A DNA stretch of 21,750 nt from GWA2-44-9 sp964429675. GTDB taxonomy: Bacteria > Patescibacteriota > Minisyncoccia > 2-02-FULL-40-12 > GWA2-44-9. The notes below the pieces were generated by a model. That model saw only the letters and a program-made list of their open reading frames with translations, searched no databases and was not told the DNA's origin. The stretch covers positions 1 to 21,750 of the forward strand of contig CAYSDF010000010.1 in the NCBI GenBank assembly GCA_964429675.1. Direction: 5' to 3'. A program made the position numbers and the translations under genes. Below, piece by piece: positions 14,523 to 21,586 of the stretch; the stretch's first letter is position 1; each line of letters starts with the position of its first letter.

Positions 14523-16358
14523 ATGAGCAAAGAAAAACAATTAGATGATTTCTTTGATTTAAACTCGCATAACTCCCATAAAAAATACCGGGAAGGAATC
14601 AAAGAGACTCTGACCAAAAAAGTAGGCAAGAAATCTAAGCTCCGCCTTCTTGCCAAAATCCTTTCTAAAAAAGAAAGGTATTTTATCTTATCTTTTCTTT
14701 TTATAATCCTGGGGGCGCTTATCTCCATTCCTTTCACTATTTACTACCACTTCACTAAACCGGCGCCGGATTTCGGAGGTTCTTTTATCGAGGGAGTAGT
14801 GGGCCAACCTCATCATATTAATCCCCTGCTTCTTTCTCAGACTGGAGACGCCGATAGGGACTTGGCTGACTTAATATACTCAGGATTACTAAAATATAAC
14901 GAGGCGGGAAAACTTGTGCCTGATCTTGCTAAGTCTTATGAGGTGTCCAGCGACGGACTAAACTATACGATATATCTTAAGGATAATGCCAAGTGGCAGG
15001 ATGGCGTTCCCCTTACCGCCGATGACGTGCTGTTTACTATTCAAACCAGCCAAGATCCTAATTATGGAAGCCCTCAGAGAATTAATTGGCAAGGAGTGGA
15101 TGTTCAAAAAATAAATGATACGACATTGATGTTTAAGCTGAAGGATAAATATGCCCAGTTTTTAAACAGTCTTACCATACATATCTTACCCAAGCATCTC
15201 TGGGAGAATATTAAGCCGGCTAATTTTGCCCTCTCTGATCTTAATCTAAAACCGATCGGATCCGGACCTTATAAATTCAGCAAGCTTAAAAAAGATAAGT
15301 ACGGCAAGATTCAATCTTATGAGCTGGTATCCAACAGGTCTTTTTATGACGGCCGGTCATACATAAACAATATAGTGGTTAATTTTTACGACTCCGAAGA
15401 CGAAATGATAGACGCCTACAATAAAAACGAGATAGATAACTTAAGCATTATTTCTTCCGCCAACATAAGCAAGGTGAAATTTAAACAGAGGGTTGTTCTG
15501 CAGAAAATAGAAATGCCAAGATACTTCGCACTTTTCTTCAATCAAAACCAAAGTAAAATATTGGCAGATAAGAATGTCCGCCTTGCCCTTGCTTACGCAA
15601 CTGATAAACAAGAACTCATAGATAAAATACAGGATGGCAACGGCATTAGAATAGATTCCCCCTTGCTAGGAGAGATATTGGATATAAATAAGGACATTAA
15701 GCACTACGACTACGACCCTACAAAAGCCCAAAAAGTTCTTGCTGATGCCGGCTGGAACAATACTGACGCAAATGGTATTCTTTTTAAAAAAGGCCCCAAG
15801 CCACCAGCACCCAAGAAAGGTCAGCCCACTCCTGCCTCATCCGATCAAAAACTGACCATAAAGCTCACAACATCAACAAGGCCCGAGCTTGTTCAAGCCG
15901 CCGGCATATTAAAAGAGCAATGGAAAGGAGTGGGAGTAGATCTTGAGATTGAGTCTTTAGAATCATCTGATCTTCAGCAAACGATAAAAGACAGGAACTA
16001 TCAGATACTTTTATTTGGAGAAATTCTTAATTTAGACCCCGATCCTTTTAGTCTCTGGCATTCTTCCCAAAAAAGAGACCCGGGACTTAATCTTGCTCTT
16101 TACGATAACAAGGACGCAGATAAGATTCTCGAAAGTGCTCGCCAAGAGCTCAATCCCCTGGAAAGAATGAGACAATATGACGACCTTCAGAAATTATTAA
16201 TAGACGACCTGCCGGCAATTTTCCTGTACAGTCCTTTGTATATCTACGGCCAATCAAAGAATATAAACGGCTTTGACAGTAAAATTATATCCACACCATC
16301 GGAAAGATTCTCCAATGTAGAAAAATGGTATATTAGTACTAAGAGAGTGCTTAAGTAG
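14523..16358 (+). CDS. Membrane-anchored oligopeptide-type ABC substrate-binding protein (SBP_bac_5)
   Basis: This 611-residue protein has a basic cytoplasmic N-terminus of about 58 residues and a single membrane helix (about 60-79). An extracytoplasmic DppA/OppA-like binding domain follows: GGSFIEGVVGQPHHINPLL, LADLIYSGLLKYNE, DGLNYTIYLKDNAKWQDG, PIGSGPYKF, NVRLALAYATDK. A signal anchor replaces the usual lipoprotein signal. A Pro/Lys/Gln-rich linker (KKGPKPPAPKKGQPTPASSDQ, about 425-445) interrupts lobe one/two regions. It should capture peptides or other oligomers for an ABC importer, but no permease or ATPase gene is nearby. No Shine-Dalgarno is visible; a structured leader precedes it. 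Confidence 0.88.
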   Translation: MSKEKQLDDFFDLNSHNSHKKYREGIKETLTKKVGKKSKLRLLAKILSKKERYFILSFLFIILGALISIPFTIYYHFTKPAPDFGGSFIEGVVGQPHHINPLLLSQTGDADRDLADLIYSGLLKYNEAGKLVPDLAKSYEVSSDGLNYTIYLKDNAKWQDGVPLTADDVLFTIQTSQDPNYGSPQRINWQGVDVQKINDTTLMFKLKDKYAQFLNSLTIHILPKHLWENIKPANFALSDLNLKPIGSGPYKFSKLKKDKYGKIQSYELVSNRSFYDGRSYINNIVVNFYDSEDEMIDAYNKNEIDNLSIISSANISKVKFKQRVVLQKIEMPRYFALFFNQNQSKILADKNVRLALAYATDKQELIDKIQDGNGIRIDSPLLGEILDINKDIKHYDYDPTKAQKVLADAGWNNTDANGILFKKGPKPPAPKKGQPTPASSDQKLTIKLTTSTRPELVQAAGILKEQWKGVGVDLEIESLESSDLQQTIKDRNYQILLFGEILNLDPDPFSLWHSSQKRDPGLNLALYDNKDADKILESARQELNPLERMRQYDDLQKLLIDDLPAIFLYSPLYIYGQSKNINGFDSKIISTPSERFSNVEKWYISTKRVLK

Positions 16359-16366
16359 ACAGGCCC

Positions 16367-16451
16367 AATTTCTAATTACCCTAATTGACCTAATTAATCT
16401 AACAAGATTTCTATTATTTAGAGCAATTAGAAATTAAAAATTAGATTAATT
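16367..16451 (+). repeat. Interleaved inverted repeats (pseudoknot-type) before the isomerase gene
   Basis: AATTTCTAATT (16367-16377) is perfectly complementary to 16425-16435, and AATTAATCTAA (16392-16402) to 16441-16451. The order a-b-a'-b' is that of a pseudoknot. It is AT-rich with repeated CTAATT, so chance contributes. Confidence 0.6.
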
Positions 16452-16460
16452 TATCCTCGC

Positions 16461-17393
16461 ATGCATACTGCTATTCTAAACTTCCCAAATCAGTTAAAAG
16501 TCGGCCTTGAAGCAGCCAAAGATTTTAAATTGAAGAAAAGCTACGACAAGATCATCATCTCCGGCATGGGCGGTTCAATAGCGCCGGCAGAAATAGTTAT
16601 GCTCCTTCCTAAGCACAAAATGAATAACATATTTCTGAACAGAAATTATGATATGCCTCAATGGTCAACTAAAAAAGATCTGTCCATCTGCATATCCTGG
16701 TCCGGAAATACAGTAGAAACTATGTCTTCTTATGACGCGGGCCTAAAAATGGGCCTGGATACGGTAGTCATCGCCGGAGGAGGTAAACTTATTGAAGAAT
16801 CAAAGAAGAATAAAAATCCTTTTGTAGTTGTTACGGATACTCAAATTCCACCGCGCCTGGCAACTGGATATATGACTGCCGCTTTACTGAAAGTACTAGG
16901 ACTAGAAGATGAGCTAAAATTCGACCTCGACCCATCATCCCAAGAAAAGGAAGGAGAAGAAATGGCCAAGAAGATCGACGGCAAGGCTCCAGTTATATAT
17001 GCCTCTTACACCAGAAGATACATGGCAAAGTTTTGGAAAACACTCCTTAACGAAAATGCAAAGATCCCTGCTTTCTGGAATTTTTTCCCGGGACTAGCCC
17101 ATAATGAAATGGCCGGATTCACCGAAGGACTTAAGGGCTGCTATCCAATCCTGGTCAGAGATGCCGATGATGATATCCGCCAAAACAAGAATATAGATGC
17201 CGCTATTGCAATTTTTAATAAACTAGGATACAATTACAGTATCGTTAATGTCTCTCAAGGCCAAAAACCCCTAGAAAAGATACTTAATAACTACATTTTA
17301 GCCCTCTGGACAAGCTATTATTTAGGCAAGAGCCTCGGTATTAATCCTGAGGATACTAGCCTAATTGAGGAGTTCAAAAGGCTAAAAGTCTAA
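16461..17393 (+). CDS. Bifunctional phosphoglucose/phosphomannose isomerase
   Basis: This 310-residue protein has two SIS domains: ISGMGGSIAPAEI (about 34-46), SWSGNTVET (about 80-88), PPRLATGY, and ENAKIPAFWNFFPGLAHNEMAGF with the catalytic-type Glu in HNE. The end, GINPEDTSLIEEFKRLK, is typical of the archaeal/bacterial PGI-PMI family. It interconverts glucose-6-phosphate, or mannose-6-phosphate, with fructose-6-phosphate in cytosolic central carbon metabolism. The size is normal for this family and much smaller than classical PGI. The ATG at 16461 directly follows an AT-rich leader without a clear ribosome site. Confidence 0.9.
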   Translation: MHTAILNFPNQLKVGLEAAKDFKLKKSYDKIIISGMGGSIAPAEIVMLLPKHKMNNIFLNRNYDMPQWSTKKDLSICISWSGNTVETMSSYDAGLKMGLDTVVIAGGGKLIEESKKNKNPFVVVTDTQIPPRLATGYMTAALLKVLGLEDELKFDLDPSSQEKEGEEMAKKIDGKAPVIYASYTRRYMAKFWKTLLNENAKIPAFWNFFPGLAHNEMAGFTEGLKGCYPILVRDADDDIRQNKNIDAAIAIFNKLGYNYSIVNVSQGQKPLEKILNNYILALWTSYYLGKSLGINPEDTSLIEEFKRLKV

Positions 17394-17398
17394 TTAAA

Positions 17399-17424
17399 AA
17401 GCTCAAGATGATAGACTTGAGCTT
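17399..17424 (-). terminator. Terminator of the 34-residue peptide gene
   Basis: On the minus strand a perfect 9-bp AAGCTCAAG/CTTGAGCTT stem is followed by TTTAATT. The T-tract is on this strand only, so it serves the small minus-strand gene rather than the isomerase gene. Confidence 0.75.
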
Positions 17425-17439
17425 AAACCGACTTTATTA

Positions 17440-17544
17440 TTACTGCTTCTTCTTAGACTTTAATATGATTCTAGGAACTAAGATAAGGGATGTGGCTAAA
17501 AAAGCGCCAATAGACCAAGTAATCAAAGTAGTCATTGTAAACAT
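17440..17544 (-). CDS. Small single-pass membrane peptide, 34 residues
   Basis: The peptide reads MFTMTTLITWSIG, a hydrophobic run through LATSLILVPRIIL, and a KSKKKQ tail. This is a single membrane helix with a basic cytoplasmic end. Support for a real gene: AGGGG seven bases before the ATG, a sensible topology, and an intrinsic terminator just downstream on the same strand. The start codon lies in the centre of an ATTGTAA-ATGT-TTACAAT inverted repeat (17534-17551), so a hairpin could present or hide it. I do not recognise the peptide. A regulatory or toxin-like membrane peptide is possible, but nothing in the sequence decides. Confidence 0.6.
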   Translation of the reverse strand: MFTMTTLITWSIGAFLATSLILVPRIILKSKKKQ

Positions 17545-17607
17545 TTACAATCCCCTAGGAAGCTAAAATAAGCTTCTGTAGCTTATAGAATAGGCGACTA
17601 AAGTCAA

Positions 17608-17679
17608 GCCCGGGTGGTGAAACTGGCAGACCTGCCTGCCGGTAGGTAGGCCTGCCTACCGGCAGGCAGGCACGTACGC
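17608..17679 (+). pseudogene. Broken tRNA-Leu 5' fragment with a palindrome in the D arm
   Basis: Bases 17608-17630 (GCCCGGGTGGTGAAACTGGCAGA) and 17671-17679 (CACGTACGC) match the acceptor strand, D arm and 5' anticodon stem of the intact tRNA-Leu at 17934. A 40-bp palindrome lies exactly between GGCAGA and CACG. After GTACGC no anticodon-stem partner, T arm or 3' acceptor strand is found, so it cannot fold as a tRNA. Confidence 0.75.
17631..17670. repeat. 40-bp palindromic CCTGCC/GGCAGG insertion
   Basis: CCTGCCTGCCGGTAGGTAGG is followed by its near-perfect reverse complement (two positions differ). It shares its unit with the 20-bp palindrome at 12605-12624. It interrupts the tRNA-like sequence with no target duplication visible. 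Confidence 0.85.
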
Positions 17680-17694
17680 CTAGAATCGCAGACA

Positions 17695-17928
17695 ATGTAT
17701 TATATATATGTTTTAAAAAGTAGGGTGAGAAACTATATCTATGTAGGCATAACGAATGATATAGAAAGGAGGGTCGGGCAGCATCAAAGTGGTAAAGAAA
17801 AGACTACCGCGCCATATAAACCTTTTGAAATTATCCTGACTGAATCTTTTACTTCTAGGATAGATGCTCGAACTAGAGAGATCTATCTTAAGTCAGGGAT
17901 AGGAAAAGAATATTTGAAAAAAATATAA
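17695..17928 (+). CDS. GIY-YIG endonuclease domain protein (YhbQ/UPF0213-like)
   Basis: This 77-residue stand-alone GIY-YIG domain has YYIYVLKS (the GIY strand), YIYVGITNDIERRVGQH (the YIG strand plus the catalytic-type Arg), and Glu in ARTREIYLKSGIGKEYLKK. The length is normal for the minimal family, which is abundant in uncultivated-phylum genomes and of uncertain cellular role; structure-specific DNA cleavage is the usual guess. It lies 15 bases after the broken tRNA-Leu fragment and five bases before the intact tRNA-Leu. This recalls homing-type elements at tRNA genes. No Shine-Dalgarno is evident. Confidence 0.85.
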   Translation: MYYIYVLKSRVRNYIYVGITNDIERRVGQHQSGKEKTTAPYKPFEIILTESFTSRIDARTREIYLKSGIGKEYLKKI

Positions 17929-17933
17929 GTAGA

Positions 17934-18020
17934 GCCCCCGTGGTGGAATTGGCAGACACGTACGCTTCAGGTGCGTATGGCCTCACGGCTGTACAGGTTC
18001 AAATCCTGTCGGGGGCACCA
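17934..18020 (+). tRNA. tRNA-Leu (anticodon CAG)
   Basis: The acceptor stem GCCCCCG/CGGGGGC, a D arm with GTGGAATTGGCAGA, anticodon stem TACGC/GCGTA with loop TTCAGGT (anticodon 17968-17970), a long class II variable arm, T arm ACAGG-TTCAAAT-CCTGT, discriminator A and encoded CCA are all present. Confidence 0.95.
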
Positions 18021-18098
18021 ACAATTAATCTCTAAAAATTAGAGTCTCGTTATAAAGAATATCTCTTTTTAATGCTCAGTTTTTAGTTTAAGTAAGTA

Positions 18099-19928
18099 AT
18101 GGAACAACAGAGACCAGAAATAAAGTTAGCTGCTGAGGTATCTCGCTCAACAGCTAAGAAAATGGACCGGGCCCAGCGCCAACGCTGGTCAAAGCCCGTC
18201 GTCCGGAAAGTCAGAGTTCTCCGAGAAACGGAGAGAAAAGAAAACCGCCAATCCGGAGAAAAAGTTGGCGGACTTAAAATAGTCCACTTCGGCGGCTTAG
18301 GAGAAGTCGGCCGAAATATGTCGGCTATTCAATATGATGACGAAATCATCCTTATTGATGCCGGCGTCAGATTCGGCGATGAGAAAATACCGGGCATTGA
18401 TTTTATAATTCCAAACGCCGATTACCTTCAAGACAAGAAAGACATGGTCAAGGCTATGTTCTTCACTCACGGCCACATGGACCATATCGGCGCCCTCCCT
18501 TTCGTATTGGATAAAATTGGCGACCCAGATTTTTATGCCGCTCCTCTTACCAAAGCTATATTGATGAAGCGTCTGGATGAGTTTAAAGACCGCCGGCCCG
18601 TTGATATAAATGTTATTCAACCAGGTGATGAAATTAAAATAAGCGACAAGCTGTCCGTAAAAGTCCTAAGAATCAACCACTCAATCCCCGATGACCTTGA
18701 GATAATAATTAAGACTCCGATCGGCAACGTCGTCCATACTTCTGATTTTAAATTTGACGATACTCCAGTAAATGACAAGCCGGCTGATGTCCAGGAGATG
18801 GAGAGAATGAGCCGGGAAGAGGGCGTTTTGCTTCTTATGTCCGATTCTACCGGAGCTGAGAACGAAGGCCACTCTTTATCCGAGCAGGATATTACTGAAA
18901 ATCTGGACAAAATATTCCGCGATTCAACCGGAATGCTAATCCTGGGAACTTTTGCGTCTCTTATTAATCGTGTCCAGCAGATTATAACCATCGCCGAGAA
19001 ATACGGTAAGAAGGTTGTATTCGAGGGATATTCAATGAAGAGCAACGTTGAGATCTGTAAAAAATTGGGCTATCTGAAAATGCGCCAAGGGACTCAGATA
19101 ACCTCCGACGAGATAGACAACTATCCCCGCGATAAAGTCGTAGCCGTTGTTACCGGAGCCCAAGGCGAAGGAAATGCCGTATTGATGAGAGTTGCTAATG
19201 GAGAACATCGTTTCATAAGAATTCACAAGAACGACACTATCGTTTTCTCGTCCTCGGTTATTCCTGGAAATGAAAAAGACGTTCAATTCCTCAAAGACCA
19301 GCTTTACAGAAACGGCGCCAAAGTTCTCAATTATAAAATGCTTGATGTCCACGCCGGCGGACACGGAAACAAAGAGGATTTAAGGAGAATGCTTCAGCTG
19401 ATGAAACCAAAATTCTTCATGCCTATCCACGGCCAATACTCTATGATGATTAATCATGGGATAATGGCTCAGGAAGAAGGCGTTGAAGAAAACAACATCA
19501 TAATCGCCGATAACGGCACCATCGTCCATATTGAGAAAGATGCCTGGTTCTTTGATCGTGAAAAAGCTCCCTCGGATTATGTTTTTGTTGATGGTTTGGG
19601 TGTCGGAGATATTGGAAATGTTGTTTTGCGTGACAGACAGGTTCTGGCCGAAGATGGTTTTATTGTTATTGTCGTCTTGATTGATGCTAATACTCATAAA
19701 GTAAGAACCAGCCCTGACATTATCTCCCGCGGATTCGTATACCTGAAAGATCATAAAGACCTATTAATGCAGGTCCGCAAAAAGATCCGACATATTGTCG
19801 AAAGCCAGCACACCGGCGAACCCAATGCCGCCTACTTAAAAGACCAGCTCCGCAACCAAATCGGCCTGTTCCTCTTTCAGAAAACAGAGCGTAGGCCAAT
19901 GGTCTTACCTGTGTTGATTGAAGTATAG
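18099..19928 (+). CDS. rnj: Ribonuclease J
   Basis: This 609-residue metallo-beta-lactamase/beta-CASP ribonuclease has a basic N-terminal extension of about 55 residues, likely an RNA-binding tail. Then come GGLGEVGRNM (65-74), THGHMDHIG (the zinc ligands, 123-131), NHSIPD, HTSDFKFD, SDSTGAENEGHSLSE, VTGAQGEGNAVLMRVANGEH, HAGGHGNKEDL and PIHGQYSMMINH, followed by the small C-terminal domain. RNase J degrades and matures RNA with endo- and 5'-3' exonuclease activity. The length is in the normal range. It follows tRNA-Leu by about 80 bases. Its last ten codons are repeated 100 bp downstream (see findings). Confidence 0.95.
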   Translation: MEQQRPEIKLAAEVSRSTAKKMDRAQRQRWSKPVVRKVRVLRETERKENRQSGEKVGGLKIVHFGGLGEVGRNMSAIQYDDEIILIDAGVRFGDEKIPGIDFIIPNADYLQDKKDMVKAMFFTHGHMDHIGALPFVLDKIGDPDFYAAPLTKAILMKRLDEFKDRRPVDINVIQPGDEIKISDKLSVKVLRINHSIPDDLEIIIKTPIGNVVHTSDFKFDDTPVNDKPADVQEMERMSREEGVLLLMSDSTGAENEGHSLSEQDITENLDKIFRDSTGMLILGTFASLINRVQQIITIAEKYGKKVVFEGYSMKSNVEICKKLGYLKMRQGTQITSDEIDNYPRDKVVAVVTGAQGEGNAVLMRVANGEHRFIRIHKNDTIVFSSSVIPGNEKDVQFLKDQLYRNGAKVLNYKMLDVHAGGHGNKEDLRRMLQLMKPKFFMPIHGQYSMMINHGIMAQEEGVEENNIIIADNGTIVHIEKDAWFFDREKAPSDYVFVDGLGVGDIGNVVLRDRQVLAEDGFIVIVVLIDANTHKVRTSPDIISRGFVYLKDHKDLLMQVRKKIRHIVESQHTGEPNAAYLKDQLRNQIGLFLFQKTERRPMVLPVLIEV

Positions 19929-19941
19929 ACGACCGACTTGT

Positions 19942-19998
19942 CCCGTACCAATCCCGCCCCCTTTCTGAATGGCGGTCAGCGGATAAGATTGGTGTGGG
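19942..19998 (+). repeat. Hairpin between RNase J and its 3' echo
   Basis: CCCGTACCAATC (19942-19953) pairs with GATTGGTGTGGG (19987-19998) with two G-U pairs. Inside it CCGCC pairs with GGCGG. No T-tract follows, so it is not an obvious terminator. Confidence 0.65.
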
Positions 19999-20028
19999 AT
20001 GGTATTACCTGTCTTGATTGAAGTTTAG
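19999..20028 (+). repeat. Echo of the last ten RNase J codons
   Basis: The 30 bases match 19899-19928 at 27 positions. The three differences are all third positions of Val codons, so both encode MVLPVLIEV and a stop. The offset is 100 bp, out of frame with the gene. Confidence 0.85.
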
Positions 20029-20037
20029 TGTGCAAAA

Positions 20038-20156
20038 GCAAAAGCTCCACTCTTATTTTTAGCGTACTCCTATTAGTTCATTCGTAACGATAAATAGTCA
20101 CCGATTCATCATCTTACCAAATCTCTTTATGCTAAAAATTAGAGCGGGGCTTTTGC
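20038..20156. repeat. 119-bp long-stem palindromic element, copy 1
   Basis: Arms 20038-20063 and 20131-20156 pair over 26 bp with three imperfect positions, enclosing a 67-base loop. Loop and stem are homologous to the element at 21561-21680, in the same orientation. No open frame runs through it. It may be a MITE-like element or encode a structured RNA. Confidence 0.8.
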
Positions 20157-20190
20157 TTTCTCCTTATCCTCATAAATCTTGAGCAGCCTC

Positions 20191-20217
20191 TAACAGGTCT
20201 TGCCTGTTTATTTTTCA
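20191..20217 (+). terminator. Possible terminator downstream of RNase J
   Basis: AACAGG-TCTTG-CCTGTT is followed by TATTTTTC. The stem is short, and it lies about 265 bases past the RNase J stop, so the intervening elements would be in the transcript. Confidence 0.55.
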
Positions 20218-20244
20218 TTAACAAATATATTTTAAAAAGAAAAC

Positions 20245-20270
20245 GACCCGCACGGTAAACCGTGCGGGTC
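20245..20270 (-). terminator. Terminator of the GC-rich gene
   Basis: A perfect 11-bp GACCCGCACGG-stem with a four-base loop is followed on the minus strand by GTTTTCTTTTTAAAA. Confidence 0.8.
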
Positions 20271-20288
20271 CAAGAACCAAGGGCCTAA

Positions 20289-20330
20289 TCCGCCTCCGCC
20301 ATCCGCCAACTGGCGGAGGCGGATGGCGGA
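20289..20330. repeat. TCCGCC/TGGCGGA compound palindrome
   Basis: TCCGCCTCCGCCA (20289-20301) pairs perfectly with 20311-20323, and extra TCCGCCA and TGGCGGA units allow alternative pairing. It lies between the GC-rich gene and its terminator. Confidence 0.8.
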
Positions 20331-20341
20331 CCAAGGTCTAA

Positions 20342-20914
20342 CTAACTTGCGAGCACCGCCGCAGGGCTATAGCCGAGGAAATCGTCGCCAAGCCAGCGGT
20401 AGCCCCCGAGCCACGCACCACCGCCGAAGTACAGCGACCGGACGTAGAGGTAGCCACCGGAGATGCGGTAGATGGTTCCCCAGAAGAAGGTATACTTGCC
20501 CTTCCATTCTTCCGGGATTAGCTCGGGATGAGCCAGCAGGTAATCGAGAACGTTGGCATTGAGCGTGAGCTCCGATGCCAGCTCCTTGCGGAGCTTGTTG
20601 CCTTGGATGTACTTGCCATACACCTGGTTCGGCGAGAGATGAAGCTTGATCCTGGAGACGTCCAGAATGAGCTGGCCGCCCTTCTTGTGCTCTTCCACCT
20701 TCCAGCCTTGCGGGACGAACGGCTTTGTATCGCAGTCGATGACGTACTTGGTTGAAGTGATTTTGGCGTAGCCACGAACATAGCTGAGTATCTGGCGAAG
20801 CTTCTCCTCACCGTGAGCGAGATCGGCGAAATCTTTGGGTTCCCACCCTACCTTGGTTGCCGTGATGGTGAGTTCGTGAACGAGACCGACACTAATGTCA
20901 GACGGAGTAGCCAT
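20342..20914 (-). CDS. Conserved hypothetical protein of Parcubacteria-type genomes, GC-rich
   Basis: This 190-residue soluble protein starts at ATG 20914, which has AAAGGA nine bases upstream; earlier in-frame starts lack this. The C-terminal half (LNANVLDYLLAHPELIPEEW, FFWGTIYR, a YLYVR strand, several Gly/Trp/Tyr-rich strands, SPAAVLAS) matches a family I remember as multi-copy and unannotated in Parcubacteria-like genomes. No catalytic motif is evident. Codon use is strongly G/C-ending and GC content is clearly above that of the neighbours, which suggests transfer or a mobile family. It is flanked by palindromes and by two copies of the long-stem element. Function unknown. Confidence 0.8.
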   Translation of the reverse strand: MATPSDISVGLVHELTITATKVGWEPKDFADLAHGEEKLRQILSYVRGYAKITSTKYVIDCDTKPFVPQGWKVEEHKKGGQLILDVSRIKLHLSPNQVYGKYIQGNKLRKELASELTLNANVLDYLLAHPELIPEEWKGKYTFFWGTIYRISGGYLYVRSLYFGGGAWLGGYRWLGDDFLGYSPAAVLAS

Positions 20915-21088
20915 AGCTACACATCCTTTTGAGATGACACATCCCACAAAGCAGGACACATCATGTTGTCGCTGTTGGGCTCGGACCGAACGGCTTTGCC
21001 ACAGCAGAGAAAGACCCTTAATAAGTCGCTCTACGCTGAGGCAAAACTTGCAAGTTAGGCTGCTAAAGTACTACTTAACTACATCTAA

Positions 21089-21116
21089 GTTATATAATAT
21101 TTTGCAGAAAATACAA
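21089..21116 (-). promoter_or_regulatory. Putative promoter of the GC-rich gene
   Basis: On the minus strand TTGTAT (21116-21111), a 16-base spacer and TATAAC (21094-21089). It would give an untranslated leader of about 170 bases before the ATG at 20914, whose sequence I cannot assign to any element. Confidence 0.4.
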
Positions 21117-21127
21117 TGGCTAATTAA

Positions 21128-21145
21128 AAACCGCTGTTAGGCGGT
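21128..21145 (-). terminator. Terminator of the 111-residue protein gene
   Basis: On the minus strand AACCGC-CTAACA-GCGGTT is followed by TTTAATTAG, a few bases beyond the stop codon at 21151. Confidence 0.8.
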
Positions 21146-21150
21146 TGTCT

Positions 21151-21486
21151 TTAATAACTCAGCTTCTCTAAGGCTTCTGGACCATAACCCTGGACAAGAG
21201 CAACATCAGGATTCTTGATATTCAGTATACTTTTATTAGAAAACCGATCCCTTAATCTCAGCAGTCTTTCTCCATCAAGTACCCCGTTTTTAAGATAAGG
21301 CATGGCATGTACATAAATATAAAGATCTTTTCTCCGTAAACGAGAAATAAATTTCTTAGTCAACGCAAGAACCTGCTTTTTGGCATCCTCGTTATTCTTT
21401 GCATAGAACGTATAGTTCTTAAAAATTCCTTTATACCTATAGTCATATACCGTGCTGGTACTAAAAAGAAAACTCCATTTTTCCAT
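21151..21486 (-). CDS. Hypothetical protein, 111 residues
   Basis: The start at ATG 21486 has AGAGG six bases upstream; a GTG one codon earlier is the alternative. The protein is soluble, mixed alpha/beta and basic in the middle (KKQVLALTKKFISRLRRKD), ending VQGYGPEALEKLSY. The opening WSFLFSTSTVYDYRY and a FKNYTFYAKNNEDAKKQV segment suggest a small beta-strand/helix domain. I do not recognise it. It overlaps the end of a possible 41-residue membrane peptide and is followed by its own terminator. Confidence 0.7.
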   Translation of the reverse strand: MEKWSFLFSTSTVYDYRYKGIFKNYTFYAKNNEDAKKQVLALTKKFISRLRRKDLYIYVHAMPYLKNGVLDGERLLRLRDRFSNKSILNIKNPDVALVQGYGPEALEKLSY

Positions 21487-21586
21487 CACTTACCTCTTCA
21501 GATTGTATAGAACTAGAAATTAATATACATGAGATAGCTAAATTTACAAGTGTAATAGCAAGCCAGAACCCTACTCTTATTTTCAT
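21461..21586 (-). CDS. Possible 41-residue membrane peptide
   Basis: The frame encodes MKIRVGFWLAITLVNLAISC, continues through a hydrophobic run, and ends EEVSDGKMEFSF. It is one membrane helix with a basic start. Its ATG overlaps the stop of the gene running in from the right (ATGA), and its 3' end overlaps the 111-residue gene by 26 bases, a typical operon arrangement. Against it: AGGAGG lies only two bases before the ATG, and the first codons fall within an arm of the palindromic element. Confidence 0.4.
   Translation of the reverse strand: MKIRVGFWLAITLVNLAISCILISSSIQSEEVSDGKMEFSF

Noticed and set aside
17608..17700. A functional split or intron-containing tRNA-Leu
   Set aside because: No 3' half complementary to the GCCCGGG acceptor strand was found before the next tRNA. 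The bases after GTACGC do not close an anticodon stem or place a U before the TAG triplet.
18617..19754. Several minus-strand open frames of 110-142 codons
   Set aside because: They are mirror frames of the RNase J gene; the protein motifs of RNase J cover the whole stretch.
19942..20028. RNase J terminator at the hairpin 19942-19998
   Set aside because: No T-tract follows; instead the echoed coding sequence begins. A weak candidate lies further on at 20191-20217.
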